DNA of 64,000 bases from SIG452 sp045638525 (GCA_045638525.1 JAZUBQ010000012.1:1-64000), one strand, 5' to 3'; shown: positions 53,547 through 63,399, counted from the first letter of the stretch. Notes: generated by a model not told the origin, from the letters alone. Translations and numbers: made by a program.

Positions 53547-56500
53547 ATGAGACAAAAAAAACTTCTTTCAATGCTTCTGGCACTGATGATGGTAATGTCA
53601 ATGTTCACCGTTACCACAACCACAGTATCAGCAGCGAACACAGGTAAGATGAAAAACGTCATCTACATTATTGGTGACGGTGCAGGCTATGTGCCCTTCC
53701 AGCTTACCGACGCAGTAAAACAAGCAGGTGGTATTAACTCCAAATATCCCAATACCACTCCTCAAACCGTGAACAAACTGTACATCAAGGATTACCTGGT
53801 TGCAGGTGTAACCACTTATCCTGCCGGTGCATCCGTTACTGACTCTGCGGCATCCGGTACCGCTCTGGCAGTTGGTCACAAAGCAGGTTTGTACTCCATT
53901 GGTGTGGATGCTTACTTAAACCCCAAAGCGAACATTTTAGAAGCTGCGGAACTGTCAGGTAAACGAGTAGGTGTTGTATCCAAATACGAATTCTCTCACG
54001 CTACTCCCGCTGCATTTACCGCACACTATTACAACCGTGGTGTTTACCGTCCTATGTCTGAACAGGCAGTTTATCAGGACTATGATGTAAACCTGTGCCC
54101 CGGTTTCTACTACGCTAGCTTCAACGATATGAAAACCTTAGTTCAACAGCGTGGTTACAGATTTGTGAACAACAAAACCGATTTGGCAAATGTAAAACCC
54201 GGTGACAAAATCTGGAGTAACTTAAACCAGTACACTCACCCCTTTGACTATAAAAAAGCATCCACCGATGCAAACTTAGTGGAAATGACCAAAGCTGCTG
54301 TTACCGCTCTGTCCGGTAGTGACGAAGGTTTCGCAGTAATGATCGAAGCTGCTATGATTGATACCGGTGGACACGATAACGATGCTTTAGAAAACATCGG
54401 TGACTTCATCGAATTCGACGAAACCTGTAAATGGGCTATCGAATGGGCAAAACAGAGAAACGATACCATCGTTGTTATGACCGCTGACCACGATACCGGT
54501 GGTATGAACATCAAAGATCAGGCTACTGCAGTATCTCAGATCAGAAGCGGTGTGAACCCCACCTCCGCATTAACCTGGGATTCTAAAGACCACACTGCAA
54601 GAAACGTGCCTCTGTGTATCTATGCTCCCTCCGGCATCACCATGCCCAAAGGTGCAGCTTCCACTCCCGGTGCTGCTTCCAACTTCACCAACTACGTTAT
54701 CGACAATGATGACATCGCTCCCTGGATTGCAGACTGCTTAGGTTTAGACTTAGCAGATGCTACCGATGAACTGTTCGTAAACGTTACCTCCAAAGGTAGC
54801 ATTACCCCCAAAACTGACGAAAACGGCGCTACCAACACTTGCGCTACTTTCAAATTCAGCGGTGTAAACGTTTCTATTGAAGCAAACCAGTCTGTTGCAA
54901 CCATCAACGGCGATAAAGTTGACTTAGGTGGTCAGATCGCAGTTTGGGAACCTTATAACAACAGATTCTATGTTCCCCAGAGACTGTTAGACTACATGGC
55001 TACCGGCGATTATCCGTTAGTTCCCTTAACCTGGTGCGGTAACGTTAAAGCACAGGAAGGTTTCAACGGTTACTACGGTGACTTTGCTGTTAACGCTTCT
55101 GCTTCCTTAACCTTAAACCCCGGTGACACTGCAAGCTTCAACTGGAGCGCTCCTTACACCGGCGTATACGGTATGCAGATTAAATGTTCCTCTATTGGTA
55201 ATCCCACTACCTTACGTGCAACTGTTGGCGACTGCTACGGTGACTACTACTTCACCACCATCGGTTGGTCCAACAACCCTGCAATGTATCAGGACCAGGC
55301 AATCTACTTTAAATCCGGTAACAATACCATTAATGTAGAAAACATTGGCGATTACCCGATTACCATTGCTGAATTTGACTTCGGCCGTCTGGATGCTGCC
55401 GGCTTTGATTCTATGGATTATATCGATTTCGTGAAATCCACCGGCGATTTAGACGTAGAAGAAAACACTTTAATCACCACTACTGCTATTACCAAAATGG
55501 GTACTGCAGGTACCTTCTGGGGTAACGTTTCCACTTACGAAGGCGTTACCAATAATGACAACACTGCAATCACTATGAATGCAAACGGTTGGGCAACCTT
55601 CAACGTGCCTGTTGCAACCGAAGGCTTATACTATTTAAAAGTCAAAGCTACCGGCAACACCACTTTAAGAGTTGTTTCCAACGACGAATACTATGGCGAA
55701 GTTGCTATCGGCACTGCTGACCAGTACTACACTGCAGGCACCGACGGCGATTACGAAATCATCTATCTGCCCGCTGGCAAAGCTACTGTAAAAGTATCCA
55801 ACATCGGTGCGAACGCTTGTACTATTTCCGACATTCAGTTGGGTGCAACTCAGGATTTAGTTGATGCAGGCATCACCCCCACTATGAAAGATACCAAAAA
55901 ACAGGCTGAATGGGTATATGCAGCTCAGGACCAGGCAGGTTACTTCAATGGCTACACCTCCGACGGTGAACCCCGGTTGACCTTGAATCCCGGCGAATAC
56001 ACTACCATTACCGTGGATGATATCCCCTACACCGGTGTATACGCATTCCAGCTGAGACTGCCCACCATCAGCGGCACTGCAAAAGTTAGAGTAACTACCG
56101 ACAGAGGTTACTACGGTGACTACTCCATTACTCAGGCAGATACCTGGACCAACAGAATGACTCCTCCTCAGGACCAACCTATGTACTTCACCACCGGTAC
56201 CAACACCTTCTATATTGAAAACACCGGTACCACTTCCTTCTACATTAAAGACTACGATATTGGTAGAATGGACGGCGGCAACTCCATGGACTTCTCCTAT
56301 CTGTTAAAACAGACTGACAGAATCCCCGGCAGCGGAACTCCGTTACCGTCCGCTACTCCTACTCCTACTACCGCTCCTACTACACCTCCCGCAGCTACTG
56401 CAACTCCTGCTCCCACTGCGGCTCCCACTCCGACTCCCACCATTTCCGGCAATGCATCCGCTTGGACCGGTAGATTCGGTGACTTAACCTCTCATAAAAA

Positions 56501-58802
56501 TGGTTATGTGGGTGAAAACTATGCGATGACCACCTTCACCAACGGCGCTAACGCTGTGGAAGGCGTGGACTATCAGGCAACCTCTTCCTCTCCCTTCAAT
56601 GCAGATGGTTCCTTCACCATGATTACCGGAGACTGGGGTAAATACGAAATCGAAGTTCCCTACACCGGCGTATATGCAATGCAGGTATATACCGTTTGGA
56701 TGACTAACAATGGTCCTACTACCATTAAAGTAACTACTGAAGACGGTTATTACACCGAACACAATCTGACCAGCACCGGTTGGTCCAGCGGTTACTATCA
56801 GGATCAGCCCATCTACTTAAAAGCAGGTAAAAACGTAATTACCATTGAGTTAGTTGGTCCCAACAACTGTATCTTATCTGCAATTGACTTAGGTAAACTG
56901 GACTTAAACGGCGCAACTGCTTCTTTAGATTACTTACCCTTAGTAAAAACTGAAACTGTTGTAGAACCCGAACCGACTACCACTCCCGAACCTACCGCAA
57001 CTCCCACTCCGGTTTCCACCGTTACCTACACCGCACCCTACACCGGTGCATACAAAGTAACTGCTGATAAAGCTGTTACTATCGTAAACGAAACCGGTCA
57101 TATCGCAACCTTAACTGCAGGCGCAGAAAAATACTTCTACTTAATCAAAGGTGCAAACATTATCGAAACCACTGATGCAACTGCAACCTTAACCTTCACC
57201 GAACTGGCTAACCAGGGTGTTGATTACATTGCAGAAGCAGAAGTTGAAACTCTGCCCTTACCGGAAAATCACATCTACTTAGGTAGAAACGACGGTTCTT
57301 CCAACATCAACAGCTTCATCACTTCTTATGAAGGCGGTGCAACTGCAGAAGGCGGTTATGTAGCTATGCCGGCAGGAAGCTCTGTTGTAATTACCGTTGA
57401 TGTGGATGAAAACGGTCTGCGTTACTTACAGATGCAGATTGATGACCAGAACAAAAACCTCTTCACCGTTGAATCTGATTTAGGTTACTACGGTGAAATT
57501 TACCAGGCACAGTACGGCTGGAACAACAACGGTGCAAATGACGGTACTATCGACGTAGAATACATCTACGCAAGAAAAGGCACTAACACCTTTACCTTAA
57601 CCAACAATGGTACCGAAACTGCAATTGTTTACTCCTTACGTTTATCCAAAACTGCTCCGATTCCCGGCGATACCTCCGGTGACTTCGAACAGGAATACAA
57701 AGATCAGTTAAACTATGTAAACTGTGATTTAGTAATTCCCGAACCGGCAGAATACACCGTTACCTGGATTGTTGATGGTGTAACTACCACCGAAACCTAT
57801 GTAGAAGGCACCACTCCTTCTTACAAAGGTACCACCGACAAAGCAGCTGACGCTCAGTATACCTACACCTTCGCAGGTTGGGATAACGAAATCGCTGCAG
57901 TAACCGGTGATGTTACCTATACTGCACAGTATAACAAAACTGTAAATGAATACACCGTTACCTGGATTGTTGATGGCGTAACTACCACCGAAACCTATGC
58001 ATACGGTGCTACTCCTTCTTACAAAGGCACTACCGACAAAACACCTGATGCCGAGTATACCTACACCTTCGCAGGTTGGGATACTGAAATCGCTACCGTA
58101 ACCGGAAATGCTACCTATACTGCACAGTATAACAAAACTGTAAATAAATACACCGTTACCTGGATTGTTGATGGCGTAACCACCACCGAAACCTATGCAT
58201 ACGGTGCTACTCCTTCTTACAAAGGCACTACCGACAAAGCACCTGATGCCGAGTATACCTACGCCTTCGCAGGTTGGGATAAGGAAATCGCTGCAGTAAC
58301 CGGCGATGCTACCTATACTGCACAGTATGACGAAACTGTAAACGAATACACCGTTACCTGGATCGTTGATGGTGTAACCACCACCGAAACCTATGCATAC
58401 GGTGCTGCTCCTTCTTACAAAGGCACTACCGACAAAGCAGCTGATGATCAGTATACCTACACCTTCACCGGTTGGGATAAGGAAATCGCTGCAGTAACCG
58501 GTGATGCTACTTATACTGCACAGTATGATGCAATCCTCTTAGACGGTTTCACCGGCTTTGCATTAAATGGTGATACCGCTTCTGTAACCTACAAGAAAGC
58601 AGCTGATGCTGATGACGGAATCGTAACCTTATTCGTTGCTGAATACGTAGGCAACAAACTGGTTCAGATTAACTTAATCGTAATCGACACTACCGAACAA
58701 GAAGTTGGTACTACTGTTGATTACTCTATCAGCTTAAATACCGCTTCTACCGGTACCGTGAAAGCGATGCTGTTAAATGCAAACTTAGTTCCCTTATTCT
58801 AA
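53547..58802 (+). CDS. Giant secreted alkaline phosphatase with repeated beta modules (1751 aa)
   Basis: Exported multi-domain protein. Signal peptide 1-29 (ends TVSAAN). Residues about 32-400 are an alkaline phosphatase core: metal ligand Asp44 (IIGDGAG), nucleophile Ser100 (VTDSAASGTA), ADHDTGGMN and KDHTARNVP. A small domain (about 420-480) resembles copper-amine-oxidase-N stalk domains. Five or six related beta-sandwich modules follow, with the motif PYTGVYxxQ and GYYGDY/GYYGE, split by Pro/Thr linkers near 930-970 and 1140-1155. Four 66-residue InlB-B/Flg_new-type repeats (about 1402-1660) precede the shared C-terminal domain ending VKAMLLNANLVPLF. Codon choice (GGT, ACC, AAC, GCT) is far more biased than in neighbours, implying high expression. 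No SLH or sortase motif. Confidence 0.88.
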   Translation: MRQKKLLSMLLALMMVMSMFTVTTTTVSAANTGKMKNVIYIIGDGAGYVPFQLTDAVKQAGGINSKYPNTTPQTVNKLYIKDYLVAGVTTYPAGASVTDSAASGTALAVGHKAGLYSIGVDAYLNPKANILEAAELSGKRVGVVSKYEFSHATPAAFTAHYYNRGVYRPMSEQAVYQDYDVNLCPGFYYASFNDMKTLVQQRGYRFVNNKTDLANVKPGDKIWSNLNQYTHPFDYKKASTDANLVEMTKAAVTALSGSDEGFAVMIEAAMIDTGGHDNDALENIGDFIEFDETCKWAIEWAKQRNDTIVVMTADHDTGGMNIKDQATAVSQIRSGVNPTSALTWDSKDHTARNVPLCIYAPSGITMPKGAASTPGAASNFTNYVIDNDDIAPWIADCLGLDLADATDELFVNVTSKGSITPKTDENGATNTCATFKFSGVNVSIEANQSVATINGDKVDLGGQIAVWEPYNNRFYVPQRLLDYMATGDYPLVPLTWCGNVKAQEGFNGYYGDFAVNASASLTLNPGDTASFNWSAPYTGVYGMQIKCSSIGNPTTLRATVGDCYGDYYFTTIGWSNNPAMYQDQAIYFKSGNNTINVENIGDYPITIAEFDFGRLDAAGFDSMDYIDFVKSTGDLDVEENTLITTTAITKMGTAGTFWGNVSTYEGVTNNDNTAITMNANGWATFNVPVATEGLYYLKVKATGNTTLRVVSNDEYYGEVAIGTADQYYTAGTDGDYEIIYLPAGKATVKVSNIGANACTISDIQLGATQDLVDAGITPTMKDTKKQAEWVYAAQDQAGYFNGYTSDGEPRLTLNPGEYTTITVDDIPYTGVYAFQLRLPTISGTAKVRVTTDRGYYGDYSITQADTWTNRMTPPQDQPMYFTTGTNTFYIENTGTTSFYIKDYDIGRMDGGNSMDFSYLLKQTDRIPGSGTPLPSATPTPTTAPTTPPAATATPAPTAAPTPTPTISGNASAWTGRFGDLTSHKNGYVGENYAMTTFTNGANAVEGVDYQATSSSPFNADGSFTMITGDWGKYEIEVPYTGVYAMQVYTVWMTNNGPTTIKVTTEDGYYTEHNLTSTGWSSGYYQDQPIYLKAGKNVITIELVGPNNCILSAIDLGKLDLNGATASLDYLPLVKTETVVEPEPTTTPEPTATPTPVSTVTYTAPYTGAYKVTADKAVTIVNETGHIATLTAGAEKYFYLIKGANIIETTDATATLTFTELANQGVDYIAEAEVETLPLPENHIYLGRNDGSSNINSFITSYEGGATAEGGYVAMPAGSSVVITVDVDENGLRYLQMQIDDQNKNLFTVESDLGYYGEIYQAQYGWNNNGANDGTIDVEYIYARKGTNTFTLTNNGTETAIVYSLRLSKTAPIPGDTSGDFEQEYKDQLNYVNCDLVIPEPAEYTVTWIVDGVTTTETYVEGTTPSYKGTTDKAADAQYTYTFAGWDNEIAAVTGDVTYTAQYNKTVNEYTVTWIVDGVTTTETYAYGATPSYKGTTDKTPDAEYTYTFAGWDTEIATVTGNATYTAQYNKTVNKYTVTWIVDGVTTTETYAYGATPSYKGTTDKAPDAEYTYAFAGWDKEIAAVTGDATYTAQYDETVNEYTVTWIVDGVTTTETYAYGAAPSYKGTTDKAADDQYTYTFTGWDKEIAAVTGDATYTAQYDAILLDGFTGFALNGDTASVTYKKAADADDGIVTLFVAEYVGNKLVQINLIVIDTTEQEVGTTVDYSISLNTASTGTVKAMLLNANLVPLF
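57750..58530 (+). repeat. Four tandem 198-base coding repeats
   Basis: Units begin at 57750, 57948, 58146 and 58344, each encoding 66 residues that start EYTVTWIVDGVTTTETY and end YTAQYN/D. DNA identity between units is very high (long runs unchanged), so the array can probably change copy number by recombination. Protein type: InlB B-repeat/Flg_new-like surface repeat. Confidence 0.92.
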
Positions 58803-58830
58803 TCTAAACAAACTTAATAAAGGACAATTT

Positions 58831-58869
58831 AAAAAAGGCAATCTGTTTGAACAACAGATTGCCTTTTTT
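58831..58869 (+). terminator. Terminator of the alkaline phosphatase gene
   Basis: 17-base perfect arms (58831-58847, 58853-58869), 5-base loop and a six-T tail, 29 bases after the stop. Confidence 0.93.
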
Positions 58870-58883
58870 ACGAATCAGAATTC

Positions 58884-59052
58884 TTAACAATTTTTTCATA
58901 ATATGGTATACTGAAACAGACCAACATTGATATGACAGCATAAAAAATTTTTTTCAAAAGTAGAATCCTAATGAAAAAGCTGTTATCTTCTCCCATATCC
59001 TCTGACAGCTTTTACTTCGGGGGTTGATTTTTGCGATAAATTGATATATAAT
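58884..59052 (+). promoter_or_regulatory. Two tandem promoters before the membrane protein gene
   Basis: Upstream promoter: TTAACA (58884-58889), 17, TATACT (58907-58912). Downstream promoter: TTGATT (59024-59029), 17, TATAAT (59047-59052). Between them the transcript of the first passes an inverted repeat AAAAGCTGT-21-ACAGCTTTT (58975-59013), which may weakly terminate it. Confidence 0.65.
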
Positions 59053-59089
59053 AGAATAGAAGATTATTTTATGAAATAAAGGAGTTCCT

Positions 59090-60325
59090 ATGAAAATACA
59101 AGCCAATCTTTCAAAAGAAAAATTCCCACTGTCTTCCTTTTTAGCCATAACATTCTGTATGATTGCAGTATACTGTGTGGTATGGGCTTTCACCGGAATG
59201 TGGCCCTGGGTCACAAATCACTATAATTCCTATTCTCTGCAAGCAGCAAGATGGCTCCAAGGACATCTGGATTTGGGAACTAATTATTCTCATCTGGAAA
59301 TCGCAGAATATCAGGGAAAATTTTTTGTCAGCTTTCCCCCCTTCCCTTCTTATCTCATGCTCCCTTTTGTGCTGTTCTTCGGAACTGCAACACCTGACGG
59401 TTGGATTGCGTTGGTTGTCAGTATCGTGGGTGCCTTATATGTATTTAAACTGCTGAAACAGTTTGGAAAAAGTGATAACAGCTCTATTTTCTGGACTCTG
59501 TTTATAACAGTTTGCACCAATATGGTTTTTATTGCGGTAAACGGTTGGGTTTGGTTTATTGCACAGAATCTTTGCTTTATGCTCTCTGTTATGTCCATTT
59601 ATTATGCTGTCACCAAAAAAGGTGGCTTAAGTCTTGCTTTTTGGGCATGCAGCGTAGGCTGCAGACCCTTTAACGCCTTGTATGCACCTATTTTATTATA
59701 CATATTATACGATGGATTAAAAGAAGAAAATCCCAACCAAAATGTTTGGCAAATTATTGTTCCAAAACTAAAATGGGCAATCGCACCTTGCGTGATTGCC
59801 GCAAGTTACATGCTCTTAAATTATCTCCGATTTGACTCTATCTTTGAATTCGGGCATAATTATTTACCTGAATTTCAGGAAGCAACAAACGGTCAGTTTC
59901 ACTTAGATTATATAAAAACAAATCTTCCGCTTCTGTTTAAACTTCCGACAATAGCTCAAAACGGGAAAGTAGAATTCCCCAAATTTAACGGTACCGCCTT
60001 TTATCTTGTAACACCGGTATTTTTCTCCTATGTCATTTATCTGATTTACGGACTGATAAAACAAAAAAATACGAACCGGGTTCTTCTTGCTTTAATTCCC
60101 TGCTCTGTGATGGTACACCTGTTACTTCTTACCGCTCACAAAACTATGGGTGGCTTCCATTTTGGCAATCGTTATCCCTTAGATGCCCTTCCCTACGCAT
60201 TCTTAGGCATCTTGTATCTTTTGGATAAAGATGACCGCCTGGAAAAAGTACAATACCCCTTGGCAATCCTCGGACTGCTGATTAACGTGGTTGGAACCTG
60301 CGCAACCTACAACGGTTGGATATAA
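59090..60325 (+). CDS. Polytopic membrane protein, glycosyltransferase-39-like
   Basis: A 411-residue protein with about ten membrane helices. The first outer loop has the pattern YNSYSLQAARWLQGHLDLG then YQGKFFVSFPPFPSYLMLP, seen in uncharacterised bacterial membrane proteins related to GT39/PMT mannosyltransferases (C-type GT-C fold). CRPFNALYAPILLYIL in a later helix is also typical. A lipid-linked sugar transferase role is possible, but the catalytic Asp motif of GT-C enzymes is not clear to me. It has AAGGAG before the ATG, two promoters and its own terminator, so it is a single-gene unit. Confidence 0.75.
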   Translation: MKIQANLSKEKFPLSSFLAITFCMIAVYCVVWAFTGMWPWVTNHYNSYSLQAARWLQGHLDLGTNYSHLEIAEYQGKFFVSFPPFPSYLMLPFVLFFGTATPDGWIALVVSIVGALYVFKLLKQFGKSDNSSIFWTLFITVCTNMVFIAVNGWVWFIAQNLCFMLSVMSIYYAVTKKGGLSLAFWACSVGCRPFNALYAPILLYILYDGLKEENPNQNVWQIIVPKLKWAIAPCVIAASYMLLNYLRFDSIFEFGHNYLPEFQEATNGQFHLDYIKTNLPLLFKLPTIAQNGKVEFPKFNGTAFYLVTPVFFSYVIYLIYGLIKQKNTNRVLLALIPCSVMVHLLLLTAHKTMGGFHFGNRYPLDALPYAFLGILYLLDKDDRLEKVQYPLAILGLLINVVGTCATYNGWI

Positions 60326-60327
60326 CG

Positions 60328-60355
60328 AAAAAACGGCTCATTTGAGCCGTTTTTT
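60328..60355. terminator. Bidirectional terminator
   Basis: AAAAAACGGCTCA and TGAGCCGTTTTTT arms with a tight loop, between the converging membrane-protein and protease genes. Confidence 0.92.
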
Positions 60356-60361
60356 ATGTCT

Positions 60362-63250
60362 TTAATCCACTGTAGAAGAAAATTGCTGTTCCTGTAAATT
60401 ACCAATTGGTTTCGCATTGGAATCCATTACCATCACTTTCATAGATACTGCTGTAGAAACATCTCCGAGAATCGGTAAGGTAACCGTTTTATTTTCTTCC
60501 AAAATGGTATCTTCCTTGAAAGAAAGTGCAACTAGTTTTCCGGATTCGTCATATAAAGCAACCACAAAATTACCGGTTTGCTCTCCTTCCATCATCTTTT
60601 TCACAGAAACTTTGACTTCTGTTAAATCACCAACATTATCCAATGTAATCAATTCATTTTCTTGGTTGATTGCTGTATTTTCAAAGAAGAAAGGTTTTTC
60701 ATGAGTGATGGTATAAGAATACTCACTCACTTCACTGACACAACCATTATGAACAGTATACATCATTAGTTCAGTATCTTCAAACAAATGAATGGGAACG
60801 GTATATAATCTACCATATTCAAAGGGATTGGTTCCATCTAATGTATAGTAAATTTTATCCTCGGCATTACCATTCGTTAATGATAATTCAATGGATTCTT
60901 TGTATTCTCCGGATTCATAATTTGCACGAGGCATTTCTACGGTCGGCAAAGTGTAATCTAAGGTTACCACATCGCTGTCTAAAAATCCGTATTTAGTGGC
61001 AATCGCATGAATGGTCATAGTTTGATTCACTTCGATGGGTAATGAATAAATCATACCATTATCTTCGGAAGGAATACTGCCATCAGTAGTGTAATAGATA
61101 ATGGTTTCATCATCCTTGGTAAAACTTAAAGTTTGACCTTCTTCATAGGTTCCACTTTCTAAATCATATCCCGGAGTTGCAACTTGCGTTCTTTCCGGCA
61201 AAGTTGTTTTTTCGGTTAATTTTGTTTCTCCTGCAATAATTTGTAATGTAGTGGATGAACCTGCTTCACAGACAACACTAACTGATTCATATTGCGATAA
61301 GTCTTTCGCTTCTTCCTTTACTTCTTCGCCTCCGACAGTTGCAGCAACTTCTAATGTGTCTGCTCCTGTCACAATTACATTGGTTCCATCCAATGTAGCA
61401 GAAACTTCCCCACTTGCAGTACCGGTTAAAATGATTTCATCAAAAATATTATCAAAGGTAGTATATTTAATTGTAAAATCTCCGCCGTCGGATAAGGTAA
61501 TTTTAGATAAATCTTCGGAAATTGTGATAGGGTTATTTCCTTTTGCGGCAACAGAAACAGACATATAATCATTTGTCAGTGATGTTTCACACTGTTCTTC
61601 ATGTTGTCCAATAATAGTGTATGTGTCGATAGGAGCAACAATATCATAAATTGGATTATCGCTTAAATAAGAACTCGAAGTTACATTTAATCCTTCTATT
61701 TCATTTGTAATTTCACCATCATAAATAGATAACGAGTTACCGTTTGAATTTTTCACAATAACATCTGTCATGGGATAAACCATATATATTTGCTCGGGCA
61801 CATCTACAAGTGAAAACAAAGATGCTGCGTTATGGTTATTACCATATTTAATTTCATCATGTAATGCTTTTAATGAGCTATATGTACAATAATTATTTGG
61901 CGACCATGTATAGTTACGGCTCCATGAATTATCATCATATACAAATTGCCATGCGTTATCGTTTAGATAAATAAAATGGGTCACAAAACCGGAACAATCG
62001 TAAATATCAAAAATATATCCTCCATTGGATTCTGTATATCCATATATAACAACAGCATGCTTTCCGTCAGGTGACTTCAATCCAAATTTTACAGGATTCC
62101 CCATATTAAGTTCCCTTACCACTGCTGAAGCTGAGAATTTAGGCTGATTTGGTTTTAAGTCTTGAGAAATCTGAAGTAATTCTATCATTTCCCGTAATTT
62201 AATTTCATTGCTGTCAGTTTGAGAATCCGGTTCATCAAAATCTAATGGATATGTTCCACCATATCGTTCTTCCCACATCACATTCTTGTAAAAAAGAATC
62301 GATGACATACTCATACCGAAGCAACTTCCGCCCCACTTGCTTTTCGACTTTATCCATGCTTTCGGCTGACTAAAACCTAATTGCATATATCTGTCCATAG
62401 GGATATAATAATCGTTAAATACCGGCCTCCCATTACTCTCATAGTAATTATATCCAAAATCAAAGGCATCGTTAAAAAATCCATAGCGAAAATTCTCATA
62501 ATTCAATTTTGTTGTTGGGGTCATCACCGTAATCCCACAACTTGCACTTTTACCATTATTGGATTTTGCTGTAATAGTGACTGTACCTACACTTTTAGCT
62601 GTAACTACACCATTAGCATTAACAGTTGCCACACTTTCATTACTGCTATACCAAGTAACGCCTTTATAGGTTGCTAACGCTGGGAAACTGTGTGCAACTA
62701 ATTGCTGATTCTGACCAACAGATAGCGTTATAGAATCGGTATTTAATGACACAGAACTAACGGGAACAACAGTATTATCTAACTGCACACATTCTAACCA
62801 AACACCTCTGATATAAAGATGTCCATACACGTCTGTTCCGAATATAGTTATAACATGATCTCCGGCAGTTAAATACATTGTAGAATCAGCTTCAACCCAA
62901 TTACCGTTCGACCATGTGGTGTTTTTTTCCCAACAAACGTTTTCACCACTCTCAGCCACTGCATAAAACTTCCCGCCTAACAAACCATATCCATGAGAAG
63001 TAGCCAGTAATGCTGACATTGTATAAGTTCCATTTGCCGGAACATATATTTTGAAAGAAACAGAAGCAGATCTGTTATACATTAGCAAGACAAAGTCATT
63101 ATCGATCTTTGCATTTTGATAAGCTAAAACATTATTTACAAAAGCAGTATATTGAATGTAGCTATATGTTCGTGAAGCATCACATTGGATACTGACACTT
63201 GGCAACAGTAAGCATACAAGCAATAGCAGACATAAAATTTTTCTCCTCAT
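60362..63250 (-). CDS. Secreted papain-like cysteine protease with Ig-like and CHB_HEX_C-type domains (962 aa)
   Basis: Exported protein. Signal peptide about 1-25 (ends IQCDAS). About 30-155 is a jelly-roll/CBM-like domain, about 162-242 a Big_2 Ig-like domain (SVSLNTDSITLSVGQ to GVVTAKSVGTVTITA). About 250-450 is a papain-fold domain with Cys310 (WGGSCFGMS), His398 (GKHAVVIYGY) and Asp415 nearby. After beta domains, two repeats near 700-830 (YYTTDGSIPSEDNG, YYTLDGTNPFEYGR) resemble the C-terminal domain of chitobiases. No wall anchor is seen. Start: ATG at 63250, 9 bases after AAGGAGG; the longer reading to 63337 runs into leader RNA. Target protein unknown. Confidence 0.82.
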   Translation of the reverse strand: MRRKILCLLLLVCLLLPSVSIQCDASRTYSYIQYTAFVNNVLAYQNAKIDNDFVLLMYNRSASVSFKIYVPANGTYTMSALLATSHGYGLLGGKFYAVAESGENVCWEKNTTWSNGNWVEADSTMYLTAGDHVITIFGTDVYGHLYIRGVWLECVQLDNTVVPVSSVSLNTDSITLSVGQNQQLVAHSFPALATYKGVTWYSSNESVATVNANGVVTAKSVGTVTITAKSNNGKSASCGITVMTPTTKLNYENFRYGFFNDAFDFGYNYYESNGRPVFNDYYIPMDRYMQLGFSQPKAWIKSKSKWGGSCFGMSMSSILFYKNVMWEERYGGTYPLDFDEPDSQTDSNEIKLREMIELLQISQDLKPNQPKFSASAVVRELNMGNPVKFGLKSPDGKHAVVIYGYTESNGGYIFDIYDCSGFVTHFIYLNDNAWQFVYDDNSWSRNYTWSPNNYCTYSSLKALHDEIKYGNNHNAASLFSLVDVPEQIYMVYPMTDVIVKNSNGNSLSIYDGEITNEIEGLNVTSSSYLSDNPIYDIVAPIDTYTIIGQHEEQCETSLTNDYMSVSVAAKGNNPITISEDLSKITLSDGGDFTIKYTTFDNIFDEIILTGTASGEVSATLDGTNVIVTGADTLEVAATVGGEEVKEEAKDLSQYESVSVVCEAGSSTTLQIIAGETKLTEKTTLPERTQVATPGYDLESGTYEEGQTLSFTKDDETIIYYTTDGSIPSEDNGMIYSLPIEVNQTMTIHAIATKYGFLDSDVVTLDYTLPTVEMPRANYESGEYKESIELSLTNGNAEDKIYYTLDGTNPFEYGRLYTVPIHLFEDTELMMYTVHNGCVSEVSEYSYTITHEKPFFFENTAINQENELITLDNVGDLTEVKVSVKKMMEGEQTGNFVVALYDESGKLVALSFKEDTILEENKTVTLPILGDVSTAVSMKVMVMDSNAKPIGNLQEQQFSSTVD

Positions 63251-63271
63251 TTTAAAATTCCTCCTTAATAT

Positions 63272-63399
63272 AAAAAATGCACCAACCGAAGTTGATGCAT
63301 AAAAAATGCAAACTCCGATTGCTGCTAAACAAATCATAAATAAACAAACAAGGATATTACTTTCCTTGGATATTTCAATGATATGGAATTTGCATTTTT
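63272..63399 (-). promoter_or_regulatory. Structured leader RNA with terminator-like hairpin
   Basis: In the minus-strand leader, 63385-63399 pairs with 63302-63316 (15 base pairs, one G-U). A later hairpin, TGCATCAAC-TTCG-GTTGGTGCA followed by six Us (63272-63299), sits directly before the ribosome site. It has the form of an intrinsic terminator with a UUCG tetraloop. A 26-codon upstream reading frame (ATG near 63408) runs through the first stem. I do not recognise a known riboswitch. Confidence 0.55.

Noticed and set aside
56484..56762. Minus-strand open frames inside the alkaline phosphatase gene
   Set aside because: They arise from the strongly biased codon use of the plus-strand gene and have no ribosome site or recognisable content.
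57750..58530. Regular repeats that could suggest a CRISPR array
   Set aside because: Units are 198 bases, directly adjacent without unique spacers, and encode a continuous protein.
63250..63337. Longer N-terminus for the secreted protease starting at 63337
   Set aside because: It would put a second hydrophobic stretch before the signal peptide, pass through the terminator-like hairpin, and ignore the strong AAGGAGG site before the ATG at 63250.
63272..63399. Known riboswitch classes (c-di-GMP, T-box, SAM, preQ1) in the protease leader
   Set aside because: None of the conserved core motifs of these classes could be found; only the stem pattern remains.
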